From assembly GCF_000421765.1 (NCBI RefSeq), contig NZ_ATXQ01000001.1, positions 1 through 64,000 on the forward strand: a DNA stretch of 64,000 nt. Reading direction: 5' to 3'. Source of the DNA: Denitrificimonas caeni DSM 24390. GTDB taxonomy: Bacteria; Pseudomonadota; Gammaproteobacteria; Pseudomonadales; Pseudomonadaceae. The notes below the pieces were generated by a model. The model searched no databases and was not told the origin of the DNA. It saw nothing but the letters and a program-made list of their open reading frames with translations. Positions 16,790 to 27,900 of this stretch are shown here, piece after piece (the first letter of the stretch is position 1; every line of letters begins with the position of its first letter). The position numbers and the translations under genes are program-made.

Positions 16790-18745
16790 CTAAATTCTAT
16801 CTACGATTTTTTCAAGTTTGTCGAGTGATTTACTCTTTTCGATGTACCCAGAATACGCTTCTTGGGCACCATGAATTAGAGTGTCGTAGTGAACGATGCG
16901 ACTGCCTGGAGAGATGGAGGTCATTGACGACTTCAGGCGCTCAGGATTAGACGACTCCTCATCCACCGCCTTGCCCAACACAAAAATCACCTCTATGTCA
17001 GGGGTTGACTGATTTTGCTCTCGTAAAATCTTTGTCAATTTATCAACGTAGGTTTGACCTTGCTCGACCAGTTCGAGCAGGCCCATCTTGCGGCCAACTT
17101 TCTTGAGTTCGACGATGACGTGCTTGCCCGCATTGGTTCTATAAGCGATATCAACGCGACCTAAGCGTTCTTTTTCGGTCATGTCATCAATTATCACTCC
17201 GGCTTTTAGCAGACGCGATTCCATGATTGGGCTATCTGTTGCCCTTTCCCACGCTGGATCTAACAACCAAAGGTGGTCAAACAAATATTGTTGTAGTACT
17301 CGCTCTTTTGCGTCCGCATCAACAATATTCTGGAAGTCGCGAATCGCATCAAGGCGCGATTTAACTATATCCCTGTAGAGAGAAGCTTCCAGTGAATCCC
17401 TATCGGCAAGCACCGCCAATAATCGTTCTGCACTTTCAATACTAGTAACAAATTCCTCGGTAGATCCACGAAGCTTCATTCGCTCAAAGGCCAAGATTCC
17501 GTGCCGATACATGAGTTTCCTGTCTTCTTCCTCATCCACCGGTAGCGCACTAAGTTTGGCAATCAACGTCTCAGCGCTTTTCTTGTAACCATCGGGTAGC
17601 GTATCAAGCCATTCTGCGAGTGCGGGCGAAGTCTCTTTGGCTTTCTCGACCTCATGTTTCTTGCGCCACTCCGTCCAGCGCTTCTCGACCTGCGTCAGAC
17701 GTGATTTCAGGAACGCGATTAGCTGCCCATATCTGGGGTCATCCTCCTGAACACGTTGGCGATCGCTGGTGGCGATATCTGGCGCGTCATCGGCGTCAAG
17801 AAAATCCGCTTCGATCTGCCCGGTGAGGTATTTGGTATAGAGTCGGCCATCATTCAGTTTGTCCAGGATATTTTCATGGAATAGCCGGCCGCGAGCGAAC
17901 ACGACGATGCCGTTGAGGTTACCGGCATCCTCACTGTCGAGTTGCTTCGGAAATCTAGCGGTGCCGATCCAGCCGCTAACCTTCCATCCGGTGTCCCATG
18001 TATCAAAACGATTCGGGAGCGATTCCTGCTCCAGCAGTTGGGTAGCGGGAGTCAGGTCGAGCGGGTCATCACCAAATTGCCATAGAAACTGGACCATCGG
18101 CAGGTCGCCACGATCGGACGACGTGATGGCCTTCCCATCCAGATCAATTTTGAATCCATGCGCCTCCCCGATCACGGAGAAGCGGCGAGCCAGACGCTTG
18201 CGTAAGGCCACCGCTCCACGTCCTAGCCGCTGACGTTTGATGTCGTGCAAAACAATCCGTGTGCCCTGCGACACACAGATCTTTTCAGTAGGTAAGGATT
18301 CGGGACTGTAGAACGGCTCCTTTTTCTGGACGGATTCGTGGATGCCATCCACGGTCATACGAAGACCATGTGCTTCGCCATCTCTGGCAGACTCGACCTC
18401 AATGACGTTGGCGATTGAGAATAGCGAGAGTTTGCCCAGCCCTTTGCGTCCCATCACCGGTCGCCCCTTAGCGGTCGTCTTGCCATGCACGACATCTTCA
18501 TCACGCCGCCGGTAACCGACTCGCAGGTACTTACCGTTCATATCGTCGACCGACATACCGATGCCGTCATCGACGATCTCGATCCAATTGCCGTCCGGAT
18601 CAATCTTTATGTCGACGGTCTCGGCATCAGCATCCCAGGCGTTCGCAACGGCCTCAGTCAGTACCGCAGCGATGTTGCTGTAGAGGTTGATCCCGAGGTG
18701 ATCAAGCACGTTCAGGTCGACCGTCATTTTGTATGTATCTGTCAT
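16790..18745 (-). CDS. GHKL (HSP90/MutL-like) ATPase with C-terminal PD-(D/E)XK-like domain
   Basis: 651 residues from the ATG at 18745, preceded by GGGGAG; 10 bp after the KAP gene stop. N-terminal GHKL ATPase boxes: N box LTEAVANAWDADAETVDI (about 25-42), G1 box VDDGIGM (about 56), G2 box MGRKGLGKLSLFSIAN (about 94-109). A central charged helical region (about 330-480) follows. The last 160 residues contain FDHLWLLDPAWERA, then GRVDIAYR (about 527) and HVIVELKKVG (about 540) with a following helix holding Gln (EQGQTYVDKL): the D…E-x-K…Q pattern of PD-(D/E)XK nucleases, comparable with DUF4263/Shedu-like domains. An ATP-gated nuclease accessory of DISARM is an inference. Confidence 0.85.
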   Translation of the reverse strand: MTDTYKMTVDLNVLDHLGINLYSNIAAVLTEAVANAWDADAETVDIKIDPDGNWIEIVDDGIGMSVDDMNGKYLRVGYRRRDEDVVHGKTTAKGRPVMGRKGLGKLSLFSIANVIEVESARDGEAHGLRMTVDGIHESVQKKEPFYSPESLPTEKICVSQGTRIVLHDIKRQRLGRGAVALRKRLARRFSVIGEAHGFKIDLDGKAITSSDRGDLPMVQFLWQFGDDPLDLTPATQLLEQESLPNRFDTWDTGWKVSGWIGTARFPKQLDSEDAGNLNGIVVFARGRLFHENILDKLNDGRLYTKYLTGQIEADFLDADDAPDIATSDRQRVQEDDPRYGQLIAFLKSRLTQVEKRWTEWRKKHEVEKAKETSPALAEWLDTLPDGYKKSAETLIAKLSALPVDEEEDRKLMYRHGILAFERMKLRGSTEEFVTSIESAERLLAVLADRDSLEASLYRDIVKSRLDAIRDFQNIVDADAKERVLQQYLFDHLWLLDPAWERATDSPIMESRLLKAGVIIDDMTEKERLGRVDIAYRTNAGKHVIVELKKVGRKMGLLELVEQGQTYVDKLTKILREQNQSTPDIEVIFVLGKAVDEESSNPERLKSSMTSISPGSRIVHYDTLIHGAQEAYSGYIEKSKSLDKLEKIVDRI

Positions 18746-18755
18746 ATGCTCCCCA

Positions 18756-20897
18756 TCAATCATCAAACGCGCCAACGCCATCAGGATTTATGCCCGCTTT
18801 GAGCATCTCGAATTCTTTCAAAAATTGATCCACTGCTTCGCGTGCCATGTCTGGAACCGTGCCCGACTTCCGCAGGTCTATCAAACGTTGCGCACAGACT
18901 TCCGTATCCAAGTACCGCTCCAACCACGCCGGATTCAAGCGCGGTTGAAGGCTCACGGCCCAATCACCCATCGTCTGCGATCGTGTTTGCGAGCAGAACT
19001 TCGGCAGGAATGTCAGCAGAGCATCATTTGATGAAGTTGCCGCTTCACACCATGACCTTGCCTCGGCAGGGTCGCCCCAGAGACACCATGCGGCCAATAA
19101 GCGAGCAAGTTGCGAATGCGCCAACAATTCGCTCTGACTGAGTTTGGATCTCAAGCCGTTAAGCCAGCAGGCTTTCAGGTCATTAAGAGTGGTTGTGTCA
19201 ACGAGCGCCTCTTCGCCATTCTCCGCATACTTTTTAACCTCGTCGGAGAGTGCCGCGATCAAATAGCGCTGCACTCCGAGGGCACGCCCTTGGTCTATCG
19301 CAGTCTTGAGCAGCTCATGCCGCTGAGCTCGGTCGACGCGTTTGAGAAGGTGATACACCACGCGTGTTACGCGTAATTCGTTGCCAAAATCGAAGGAGCC
19401 GCGTTCATCGCTGTCTAGTACAAGCGAGTCGCCCATATCAAGGAGCACATTGATGAACACCGGGATGTGCGTATCGGGGATATCCTCTTCAACATGATCC
19501 ATGAGTCGTTCAAGTAGCGCTCGTGCTTTTGACAGGCCATCAGGGCGTTTCTCGCTTGCGGCTTGAACCAGCGCGTCGCCCAATGTGGCAGGCGCTTCTG
19601 CCAAGCTCAAAAGTGCCAGCATTTCGCTGCGTCGGACTGCGCCAGGAGGAACGGTCATTCGGAAGTAAGTGAGGAACACATCGGGATGGCAAGCGCGAAG
19701 ACTCCTCCGCCATTGCGCCAACCAATCGGCTCCGTAGCCCATTTTTCCAATTTTCGGAAAAATGCGTTCAAGAAGTGCTCCCGTGCTGGAACGAAGCTGC
19801 TCTGGCAGCGCTTGCGCCCATTGCTCATGAAAGGCTGCACGGGCCTTTTGATCGCTGTCATACCTGCTATCACGACTGTGGCCAGAAAACTTATCCTGAT
19901 TTGTACGGATGACGTCATACAGACCGGGCAGAAAAACGCGAAGCGCTTCAAGTGCGATGAAATCTACCGGGTTAACCTCGCCACGTACCGCCGGATAGGT
20001 TACTGACAATGTATTCGTGAAACGGACGATATCACGCGGCACCTGGATCAGCGGGTCAATCCCATCGTGGAAGGCATTCGTCCAATAGGACTGGTCGAAA
20101 AGGCCGTCAGATGTGTCGCCCAACACCTCATCAAGGCGTTTGAACAGAGCCGCCCGCAACGCCACGCGATCGACTGGCGGCAACTCAAACGGCACTTGGA
20201 TGATCTTTTCCAAATAGCGTTCGCCTGGCATACCACTCTGCTGCTCAATGGCCTGTGCGGCGACTTCACGATCAAAGGCGAGCAGATAGACGACGTTGGG
20301 AAAGTCGGCCAATGCCTTGATGACGGTGAACAGTTGGCGGGCCTCTTCTGGCGTGAGGCGGTCGATATCATCAATGACGACAAGGATTCGCTTTTCAGCC
20401 TCTCGCAGTATCTTGCTGATTTCCGACTTTAGTGCAGGAACGTCCTTCGGCTTGCGCTTGGTGACCATGCCGATGAATTTTCCGATCATCCCAGCTGCAC
20501 CGCCGGTCATGCCACCCAGGTCGATCAGTCCACCAACGCCTTCGGCAAAATCACCCAGCAGGTCGCCCAGCTTTTTGAACTTCTCGCTCTTGGTGGGCAG
20601 CACGGCCTGCAACTGGCCAAGAAAAGCGCGAGCGAGGTTTTCCTGTCCGGAGAACCACCATGGATTGAAAGTCACGATGACAGGCTGTTCAACTTCCGAG
20701 CGCTGTTCCAGAAAGTGCCGCACATAGCTCAATACTGTGGACTTTCCTGAGCCCCACGGGCCATAGAGCGCCAGTACCAAGCCATCATTGCCCGGGTAGC
20801 GGCAAATGCTATTGGCAAGACTCTCGGCGAACGGAGCATGCCCGAACAGATCGTCCTGCGGGTTTGAGCTTGGGCGATCGGCCGAGAGTGCGGTCAT
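18756..20897 (-). CDS. KAP-family P-loop NTPase
   Basis: 713 residues, start overlapping the drmMI stop by 4 bp (ATGA). Opening DDLFGHAPFAESLANSIC is typical of KAP NTPases. Walker A is LYGPWGSGKSTVL (about 44-56); Walker B is ILVVIDDIDRLTPEEA (about 170-185), followed by the sensor-like VVYLLAFDREVAAQAI. A Gly/Ala/Met-rich hydrophobic stretch (GGMTGGAAGMIGKFIGMV, about 125-145) lies in the place where KAP proteins carry membrane segments. The C-terminal half is helical. KAP NTPases occur in several defence contexts; no effector domain is seen in this protein, so it may power or regulate the neighbouring GHKL-nuclease. Confidence 0.88.
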   Translation of the reverse strand: MTALSADRPSSNPQDDLFGHAPFAESLANSICRYPGNDGLVLALYGPWGSGKSTVLSYVRHFLEQRSEVEQPVIVTFNPWWFSGQENLARAFLGQLQAVLPTKSEKFKKLGDLLGDFAEGVGGLIDLGGMTGGAAGMIGKFIGMVTKRKPKDVPALKSEISKILREAEKRILVVIDDIDRLTPEEARQLFTVIKALADFPNVVYLLAFDREVAAQAIEQQSGMPGERYLEKIIQVPFELPPVDRVALRAALFKRLDEVLGDTSDGLFDQSYWTNAFHDGIDPLIQVPRDIVRFTNTLSVTYPAVRGEVNPVDFIALEALRVFLPGLYDVIRTNQDKFSGHSRDSRYDSDQKARAAFHEQWAQALPEQLRSSTGALLERIFPKIGKMGYGADWLAQWRRSLRACHPDVFLTYFRMTVPPGAVRRSEMLALLSLAEAPATLGDALVQAASEKRPDGLSKARALLERLMDHVEEDIPDTHIPVFINVLLDMGDSLVLDSDERGSFDFGNELRVTRVVYHLLKRVDRAQRHELLKTAIDQGRALGVQRYLIAALSDEVKKYAENGEEALVDTTTLNDLKACWLNGLRSKLSQSELLAHSQLARLLAAWCLWGDPAEARSWCEAATSSNDALLTFLPKFCSQTRSQTMGDWAVSLQPRLNPAWLERYLDTEVCAQRLIDLRKSGTVPDMAREAVDQFLKEFEMLKAGINPDGVGAFDD

Positions 20898-23800
20898 TCA
20901 TTCTCTCCATCAAACAGATCGCCAAGATTTTCTTGAAGAGCATTGTCTTTACCGCGTGAGCGACGTTTTTTGTCGTTGCACTTTTGAGCGCTGAGTGAGC
21001 TAACTTTAATGAGTTCCTCATCGTTGCGTTTACGATTCAATGTCGCGAGTCGTTCGAGTATGGCTTTTTTGGCCTTCTCGGTTATAGAAAATCGCACTCC
21101 TTGTCTCGTTTCGTGAAATCCATGTCCAAGCTCGACATCATTCCAGCCATAAGCGGAAACTACAGATATATCCAGCTCTCGATGTAAATCACGCAAGCCA
21201 ACGATCTCAGAGCTGCGATCTTCTGCATCATGCATTCTGTTGTAAATTTTTGTTAATCCAATCTGCTGGCCTTCGAGTAGATTTTGGCGATATTCGTAGT
21301 ATTCCTTACCCGACTCCTCCACCAGATCCAAGTTATCTGGGAACGGGAAAGTGGAAAGAACAGTGCTGGCCGTATATCGAAGTAGCTCAAGACTGGTTGA
21401 GCAGTATTGCCATACCCATTTTTCGTGAAGAGTCGATTGTAGGCATCCGTAAGTAGCGAAATCGGGTCTAACGATAACTACCATTGGATGTGCAAAAACA
21501 CTTTTCGCAGAGACAAAGGTCGGGAAGATATATTTTGCGGTAAAAGGCTGAACGATCACCCGATCTAGTTGCGACAATTTCTCTTCAAGCCCAGGCCGCG
21601 CCTCGGCATACCTCCACCAACGTTCACGATTGGCTTTTCTCTTAACAAGGTCTCTTTCTGGCTTTACTAGGTCTCGAACCAAAGCCAAACATTCTGGAAA
21701 TTCGCTTTCGCACTCAGCGAGCTCGCGCATTGAAAAATTTATCGCATATAAGCCTGACGACTGACTTGGCTCATTGTTAATGTCGTCGCCGCGAATATAT
21801 TGAAATATCGCCTTGGCGTTGTTTTTATTGGCCTGAATCAGACTGTTCTTTTCTTCCTCATTGAGAACAAACCCTTGCCCCATCAAGTAGTGGCCAGAAA
21901 AGCAGAGCCCCTCATTCGACGCCAACTGTTTCGGTGATGAATCAGCCTGATCTTCGGAGCTTTGCAAATAAGAAGTAATAGCGCCAGAGGTAAGCTGGCC
22001 ATTGATTTTTACCGCGCCACTCCATTCGAATTTGGAAATGTGTACTTGGGCTATTTTGACGCCAGCCAATCCAGGCCACTCCATCGAAGGAACGCAGCTG
22101 TATACCGAAAGACCATCGGCGAGCAAGCGCTCAAGTCCGTTAACTCTTGACTCACCTTGCGAAACGATGTCACTCAAAATCAGACCTATGTAGCCGCGGC
22201 TCTCTGAAAGCAAGGACGCTCTGATCAGAAAATAAACACACAAATCGGTTGTTCCGGCAGGCCCGTTCAACCATGTTTTCAAATAGGTGAGCAGTGCTTC
22301 TGAATGTCGAAATGTAATTCTCCGGCCACCCAAGAATGGTGGATTTCCAATCAACGCACTAAATCCACCACCTGAAGACGAAACAAAAACCTCTGGAAAC
22401 TCCAGCGGCCAATGAAAGGGGCGACGAGGAGGTTTGCCTACAGGCAACTCAACGGATAGGGAGGACTGTGCTCGACACTTTATTGCGTTAAATGCGTCGC
22501 CATTACCGTCAATTGCTTGACCTGCTTCAATAGCGATGGCATCCAGAACAGATCTACCTGATGCAGTAAAGACAGCGCCGATAAATGCATCCGCTATCAA
22601 TTCGGACACGGATAGACGACGACGAGCGTCTGCATCCAATTTCGCCATGACCTCAACATCTTGGATGTCGCGAATCGGCATCTCACGCAAACGCTGGCGA
22701 AGTTCGATCGCTTCGTGAACAGCCTTTTCGATGTTCTTGCCAAACAAACGCTGCTGCCCTTTGTCGCCGGGCGTCATTGAGAGTTCGGTCAGTTGGTCCA
22801 AGCGGGTGATTCCGAGCAAGCTGTCACCTGAACGCAGGTTGTGATCGAGAAAGCCAAAGGGACGCCCCTTTGCCAGCGTCACCAACCAGATTGAGAGCTT
22901 GGCCAGTTCGACGGCTAGCGGGTTCAAATCGACGCCGTACAGGCAACGTTCGGCGATGAGACGGCGCGCGATCACCGTGCGTGCTTCGCTGTCGCGCGGT
23001 AGAAGTTCCTTTGCCGCATCTGCGTCCAAGATTTCACCATCCACACTCACGGCTTGGCCCGAGGCCTCGACCTGAGACCAAGCCTCGACGAGGCGATCTG
23101 ACAGCCAACGGCAGGCTTGCACCAGGAATGCGCCCGAGCCCATGGCGGGGTCGCAGATCTTGAGGTCGAGTAGCTCAGAGGGGGATTTCAGCACCCAACG
23201 ATCGCGTGGCGTTCCCTCAGCTGGGCCGACATAGGTCACTGGCGTGAGCGTCTCGGTAACGATCGCTTCGGTCAGTGATTTCGGGGTGTAGTGGGTGCCG
23301 GTTTCGCGTCGATCGGAACCGGTGGTGACGATGAAGGCTCCAGCGGGATACACCAGCGGATAGCCCCACGGGTCGGTTCGCAGCAGTTGGGCATAGGGTT
23401 TGACACGATCGCGCAGCCTGGTGTCGCCTTGGCAAGCCGTCAGCAGGCGGTCGGCCAGGGTGTCGTCGACGGGCTTGGCAAGATCATTGCGCACCCGACT
23501 GGCAGAGCTACCCGTTCGCTCTTTCAGCAATGCAGCTAGTTGTGCAGCACCATCCAACCGTGCCGAATCCAGCTCGGCCAACGTAACCCATGGCTTTTTG
23601 GCGCTCTTGGTGGCATCCAGTTCCAGTGTGACTTGATCGATACGTTTAACCGTGCGCTCAAGCAGCCCCTCGTAGACGTAGCCGATCTGTTCGACATCCA
23701 GTGCGCGGTAGGACAGCGTACGGCCCTGGAATTGCTGGATAGCTTCCAGCAACAACAGCACGGTGCGGTTGTCGATGGGCAGCGGTGTGGCCGCATCAGT

Positions 23801-24943
23801 ACGCCAACTCGAGCCCTTGGCACGACCTTCGAGGAAAGGGAAACGATCCGGATCGAACAGTGATCCGCCCAGCGCTGGGAGACGCAGGTTCTCGTGTTCG
23901 ATGCCGCCGAACACAGCGCGAAAGATCGCCAACAGACGTGACCAAGCATCCCAGCGGCGCTCGAGGATCTCTTCGGATTCCTTGCGCAACTGCATGCGCA
24001 AGGTGGAGAGCGCGTAGTTAGCCTCGTAGCGCTCGTCGCCCATCAGCAGCAGGCCGCGTTCTTCGGCGGAGAGCAGGAACACCAAGCGCATCATCACCGT
24101 CAGCGCGGCTTCATACAGCTCGGGTTCCTTGACGTCGTGCAGAAGTTCTCGATTGCGATCCTGGTCGGCTTTGTCGAGCGTCTGGATCAACACCTCGACG
24201 GCGCGGCGTACTTGCTCGCCAAGGGCGTCGGTGACTTCGTCCTGGAATTTCAGGGAACGATCGAACAGTGCGGGCAGTTGTTCGGACTCATCGACAAAGA
24301 AACGACGAATGCCGAGCAAGTGTACAAAGGCCTGCAGGGTGATGGGCTCCTGAGTCCAGATGCGTGCATACCAACTGGCAAATGTTGTGACCGCACCCAC
24401 TGGGGCATCCACCAGCATCCAGCGCTCGCCGTTGGTCACTAGTCCGAGGCGACAATCGAGCGAACGGCATAACTGCACCATGCGATCGGCGGGAGTGGCA
24501 ACCCAACCGTCTCGCTTCAAGGTGGCATCGAGATCGATATCCTGCGCATAGCTCTGGATCAGCAGTAACGGTTTGTTCGCGCGTTGTTCATCAATCACGG
24601 CAAGATCGGGTGACAGCGTCACACCGTGTTCGGGTAAGTTGGCTTTGAGGTTTGCGGCGCACCAATCGGCACGCTTAAGCACGTCGCCTTTGCCGTCTTC
24701 ATCAAGTTCGAGGCCTCGCGATAGTACTTCGTCAATCCAGGCAACGTGCAACTCAGCGAACTGCGCGTCTTCCAGCTCCAGCGCTTCGCGCCATTCCTCG
24801 TAAGCTTGGCGCAGACGTTTGCGTTTAGATGCATTGAGCTCTTCCAGCCCTTGAGGAAAGGCCTCCTTCAGAACAGGAACGGCGAGGAAGGGGCCGGAGA
24901 TTTCTATTAGCGACAGCCAATCATGATGGTTTTCGTAACTCAT
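20894..24943 (-). CDS. drmMI: DISARM adenine-N6 DNA methyltransferase DrmMI
   Basis: 1349 residues, starting inside the drmD stop (4-bp overlap). SAM-binding motif I is CDPAMGSGAFLVQACRWL (about 598), catalytic motif IV is IGNPPFLGGRRIT (about 865), the N-P-P-F form of class gamma adenine methylases (Eco57I-like). A large N-terminal helical region (1-450) and a C-terminal specificity-like region surround the catalytic core. DrmMI marks host DNA so that DISARM does not attack it; the recognition site cannot be read from sequence. The protein has no visible N-terminal PD-(D/E)XK motif, so it is not a fused type IIG restriction enzyme by eye. Confidence 0.92.
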   Translation of the reverse strand: MSYENHHDWLSLIEISGPFLAVPVLKEAFPQGLEELNASKRKRLRQAYEEWREALELEDAQFAELHVAWIDEVLSRGLELDEDGKGDVLKRADWCAANLKANLPEHGVTLSPDLAVIDEQRANKPLLLIQSYAQDIDLDATLKRDGWVATPADRMVQLCRSLDCRLGLVTNGERWMLVDAPVGAVTTFASWYARIWTQEPITLQAFVHLLGIRRFFVDESEQLPALFDRSLKFQDEVTDALGEQVRRAVEVLIQTLDKADQDRNRELLHDVKEPELYEAALTVMMRLVFLLSAEERGLLLMGDERYEANYALSTLRMQLRKESEEILERRWDAWSRLLAIFRAVFGGIEHENLRLPALGGSLFDPDRFPFLEGRAKGSSWRTDAATPLPIDNRTVLLLLEAIQQFQGRTLSYRALDVEQIGYVYEGLLERTVKRIDQVTLELDATKSAKKPWVTLAELDSARLDGAAQLAALLKERTGSSASRVRNDLAKPVDDTLADRLLTACQGDTRLRDRVKPYAQLLRTDPWGYPLVYPAGAFIVTTGSDRRETGTHYTPKSLTEAIVTETLTPVTYVGPAEGTPRDRWVLKSPSELLDLKICDPAMGSGAFLVQACRWLSDRLVEAWSQVEASGQAVSVDGEILDADAAKELLPRDSEARTVIARRLIAERCLYGVDLNPLAVELAKLSIWLVTLAKGRPFGFLDHNLRSGDSLLGITRLDQLTELSMTPGDKGQQRLFGKNIEKAVHEAIELRQRLREMPIRDIQDVEVMAKLDADARRRLSVSELIADAFIGAVFTASGRSVLDAIAIEAGQAIDGNGDAFNAIKCRAQSSLSVELPVGKPPRRPFHWPLEFPEVFVSSSGGGFSALIGNPPFLGGRRITFRHSEALLTYLKTWLNGPAGTTDLCVYFLIRASLLSESRGYIGLILSDIVSQGESRVNGLERLLADGLSVYSCVPSMEWPGLAGVKIAQVHISKFEWSGAVKINGQLTSGAITSYLQSSEDQADSSPKQLASNEGLCFSGHYLMGQGFVLNEEEKNSLIQANKNNAKAIFQYIRGDDINNEPSQSSGLYAINFSMRELAECESEFPECLALVRDLVKPERDLVKRKANRERWWRYAEARPGLEEKLSQLDRVIVQPFTAKYIFPTFVSAKSVFAHPMVVIVRPDFATYGCLQSTLHEKWVWQYCSTSLELLRYTASTVLSTFPFPDNLDLVEESGKEYYEYRQNLLEGQQIGLTKIYNRMHDAEDRSSEIVGLRDLHRELDISVVSAYGWNDVELGHGFHETRQGVRFSITEKAKKAILERLATLNRKRNDEELIKVSSLSAQKCNDKKRRSRGKDNALQENLGDLFDGENE

Positions 24944-27900
24944 GCGGCACCTCCCTGAGCTGCCGATTCAGGCACGAGAAAGATGACGGCGACCGGGAAA
25001 GTACGATCATTGAGTTTGGCATAACGGGTTTCGATGGCTTCAGCCTCCTGCTTGCGCTCGGCCGGAATACGAGCAAGGCGCGTTTCCAGTGCGGCAGTAT
25101 CTCGCCTGAGCTGAGTTCGCTCATCTTCAGAGAACAGGGAAAGCTGAGAAGGCTCTTGGTCTTTATACAGCTCTGCCTGGATAGCTTTTTCCAGCTCATC
25201 CAGTACCGCATTGATATCTTCCACTTCCTGCTGCTTGCGTGACTGTAGAGTATTGGTAAGAAACTTTAGGCGGTCTTTGGACCGTGCATCGACCGTTTGC
25301 AAGATGGCGCTTTGCGCACGATCGAAACGCACACGAATGGCATCAAACAGAGAGTCTTCAGCTTTAATTGGTGTGGCTTGATCCAGCCATTGCTGGACCT
25401 TGGTAACACCGTCTTCGCGTCGGAAAGATTTATCGCTCAGATAGCCTCCGGACACCGTCAGCTCTTCGTGGAGGCGGTGATGGTTGCCGCCAGTTACGAC
25501 CAGCCGCGAGATGACGACCACGGCAGGCCCATCGATCAGGGCGTCTGGCACCGAACGCACCGTGACGCGATGCAACTTCTTCACATCGTCTTGCGCCCAG
25601 ACCTCGGCACGTAGCAAGCGCAGGCACATCTGCACCAGTCGGTGGTTCAGGTGAACCAACACCACATCATCACGCCCTTTTGCCAGGGCGTGATCGAAGG
25701 TGACAGGCCGGATTTGCAGTGTGTGGGGGTGGCGCAGCCCCTCAAGACAGCGCGCCCATGAGCCCGATAGCGCGGGCATCTTGAATACGGTGCCCGCTGG
25801 GGTGTCGGCCAAGGCAAAGGGCTCAAGCGGCGGACGACCTGCCAACTTGAGGCCCGTCTTGACCGCCATGAGGATGTGTTCTGGCGTGAGATGGAAATCC
25901 TGCTGCGTGGTCAGGAGTCGTTCGTGCAGTTTGGCGACTCGGTCTTTCAGCTCGCGCTCGGCGCGCACGAAGCGTCTGGCTTTGGCGATCTTGGCTTCAG
26001 CGAGACGGGTATCGAGGTCTTTGAGCGAGCCTTCGATCAGCCCCGACATTTGCGGCGCGATGACCGGGTTGACGCTGCCCATGTCCGCCCGCATGGATTC
26101 GAGTTTGCGCAGTGCCCGGATGATGTCGTCGCCGTGACCGCCAATGGTAGCTTTGCCCTGATCGCCGCCATCAACGGGGTGCCAAATTAAGACCTCTTTC
26201 TGACGCTGACCGTGCCGATCGATACGGCCGTTGCGCTGCTCCATCACGTTGGGGTTGTACGGGATCTCCAGATGGATGAGACAGTTACAGTGGTTCTGCA
26301 AGTCGATACCTTCTGACGCGGCATCGGTGGCTAGCAGAATGCGCACCGCTGAATCCTTGGGCGAGGTTTGGAAGGCCGCTTTGACTTTCTCGCGCTCATC
26401 CTGTGGCATGCCACCGTGAAGGATGGCCAGTCGATCGCCACAGAAATCGTGGCTGGCCAAGATCTCGTGCATCCACTGGTGCGTAGTGCGGTATTCGGTG
26501 AACAAGATGACCCGACGATCATTCCACTGCCCGTCGGTCTTGAGGTTGGCCTTGAGCCAGTCGAGGATGGCCTTGGCCTTGGCATCGACCTGATTCTTGG
26601 CTGTCTGTGCCCACGACCGCAGTTCGTTCAACATTTGTTGCTGCTCTGCTGTCAGCGGTTGCGCGCGACGCGAGGCTTCTTCAACGGCTTCGGATTGGGC
26701 GTTTTCGACCTCTTGGTCATCCGCGTAGTCTTCCTCAACCCTTAAGATGGCTTTGCGCAAAATGCGGTCGGCCATTACATCCTTGTCTTTGCGTTGGCTG
26801 CCATTGGCCAGGCTGGCAATGTGCTTTTCCAGGGTGGATGCGAACGCAGCGGGTGAAGAGAAGAGCCGTTTCTTGAGCAACTGGTTGACGAACGACGTGC
26901 CGAAGGCATTACCGACCTTTTCGGCATCCTGCTCGCGGCTCGCGCAGTAGTCGTTCAGTTTTTGGTGAATGGCGCGCTCTTGTGGGGAGTACGAGGCCAG
27001 TAACGCTTGCAACTTGCGCTGCGCATAGAGCGGCTTACCTTCGGCATCGACCAGATCGCTTTTTAGGCGACGTATCATCACCTGACTCAGCTGCTTTTCA
27101 TCCGGCAGAATGTTTCGGGCAAAACGCTGGTCGTCCAATAACTCCAGCAGCGACGTAAAGGATTCGGTGTAACCGTTGTGTGGGGTTGCCGTCAGAAACA
27201 GGCGATGCTGGAAGTGTGGACTGATGGAACGGATGAAGCGTGTGCGCTGGCTCTCCAGCGCGTAGTTCGCACCGGCAGCGGGGGCGATGTTGTGTGCTTC
27301 ATCGACGACCAGCATGTCGAATTTGCGTGGATAGCTGGTATGCGCGGGCAAGACATCGCGCATGGCGCGCAGTCCTTCGCCGCTCTTGACCCAGTCCATG
27401 GAGGCAATCAAGCGCGGATGGGATGTCCACGGATTGGCATGGATGCCGCGATCTCGGCGCAGCTGCTTGATGTATGCCGTGTCGACAACCCGGAAATCAA
27501 GGCCAAACTTTTCCAGCATCTCGACGCGCCACTTCTCTTGCAGAGATGCGGGGCAGATGATCAGGACGGTGCGGGCACGGTGCCGCAGCAACATCTCCTG
27601 GATGACGAGACCCGCCTCGATGGTCTTGCCCAAGCCGACGTCGTCAGCGATGAGCAGATTGACGCGCGCCATGTCGATGGCACGCACCAAGGGATCGAGT
27701 TGGAAGTCTTCGATGCTGACGCCACTGCGGAACGGCGCTTGCAGAAATCCTCGGTCGGCATTGGTGGCAGCACCCCAGCGAACTGCATCAAGAAAAGCGT
27801 CGAGGGTGTTGGAGTCATCCTGGCCAGTAATTGACGGCAGACCTGCGCGCTCAATGATTTGCGCGCCTGGCTCAATCTCCCAGATAACTTCAAGCTCTTC

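Noticed and set aside
20894-24943. DrmMI as BREX PglX or a type IIG restriction-modification enzyme
   Set aside because: No BREX genes (pglZ, brxC, brxL) nearby and no visible nuclease motif in the N-terminus; the drmA/drmB/drmC/drmD neighbours decide for DISARM.
27178-27834. Long plus-strand open frame (218 codons) opposite drmD, and similar frames opposite drmA and drmMI
   Set aside because: They are shadows of GC-rich coding DNA on the minus strand; no ribosome sites or family motifs.
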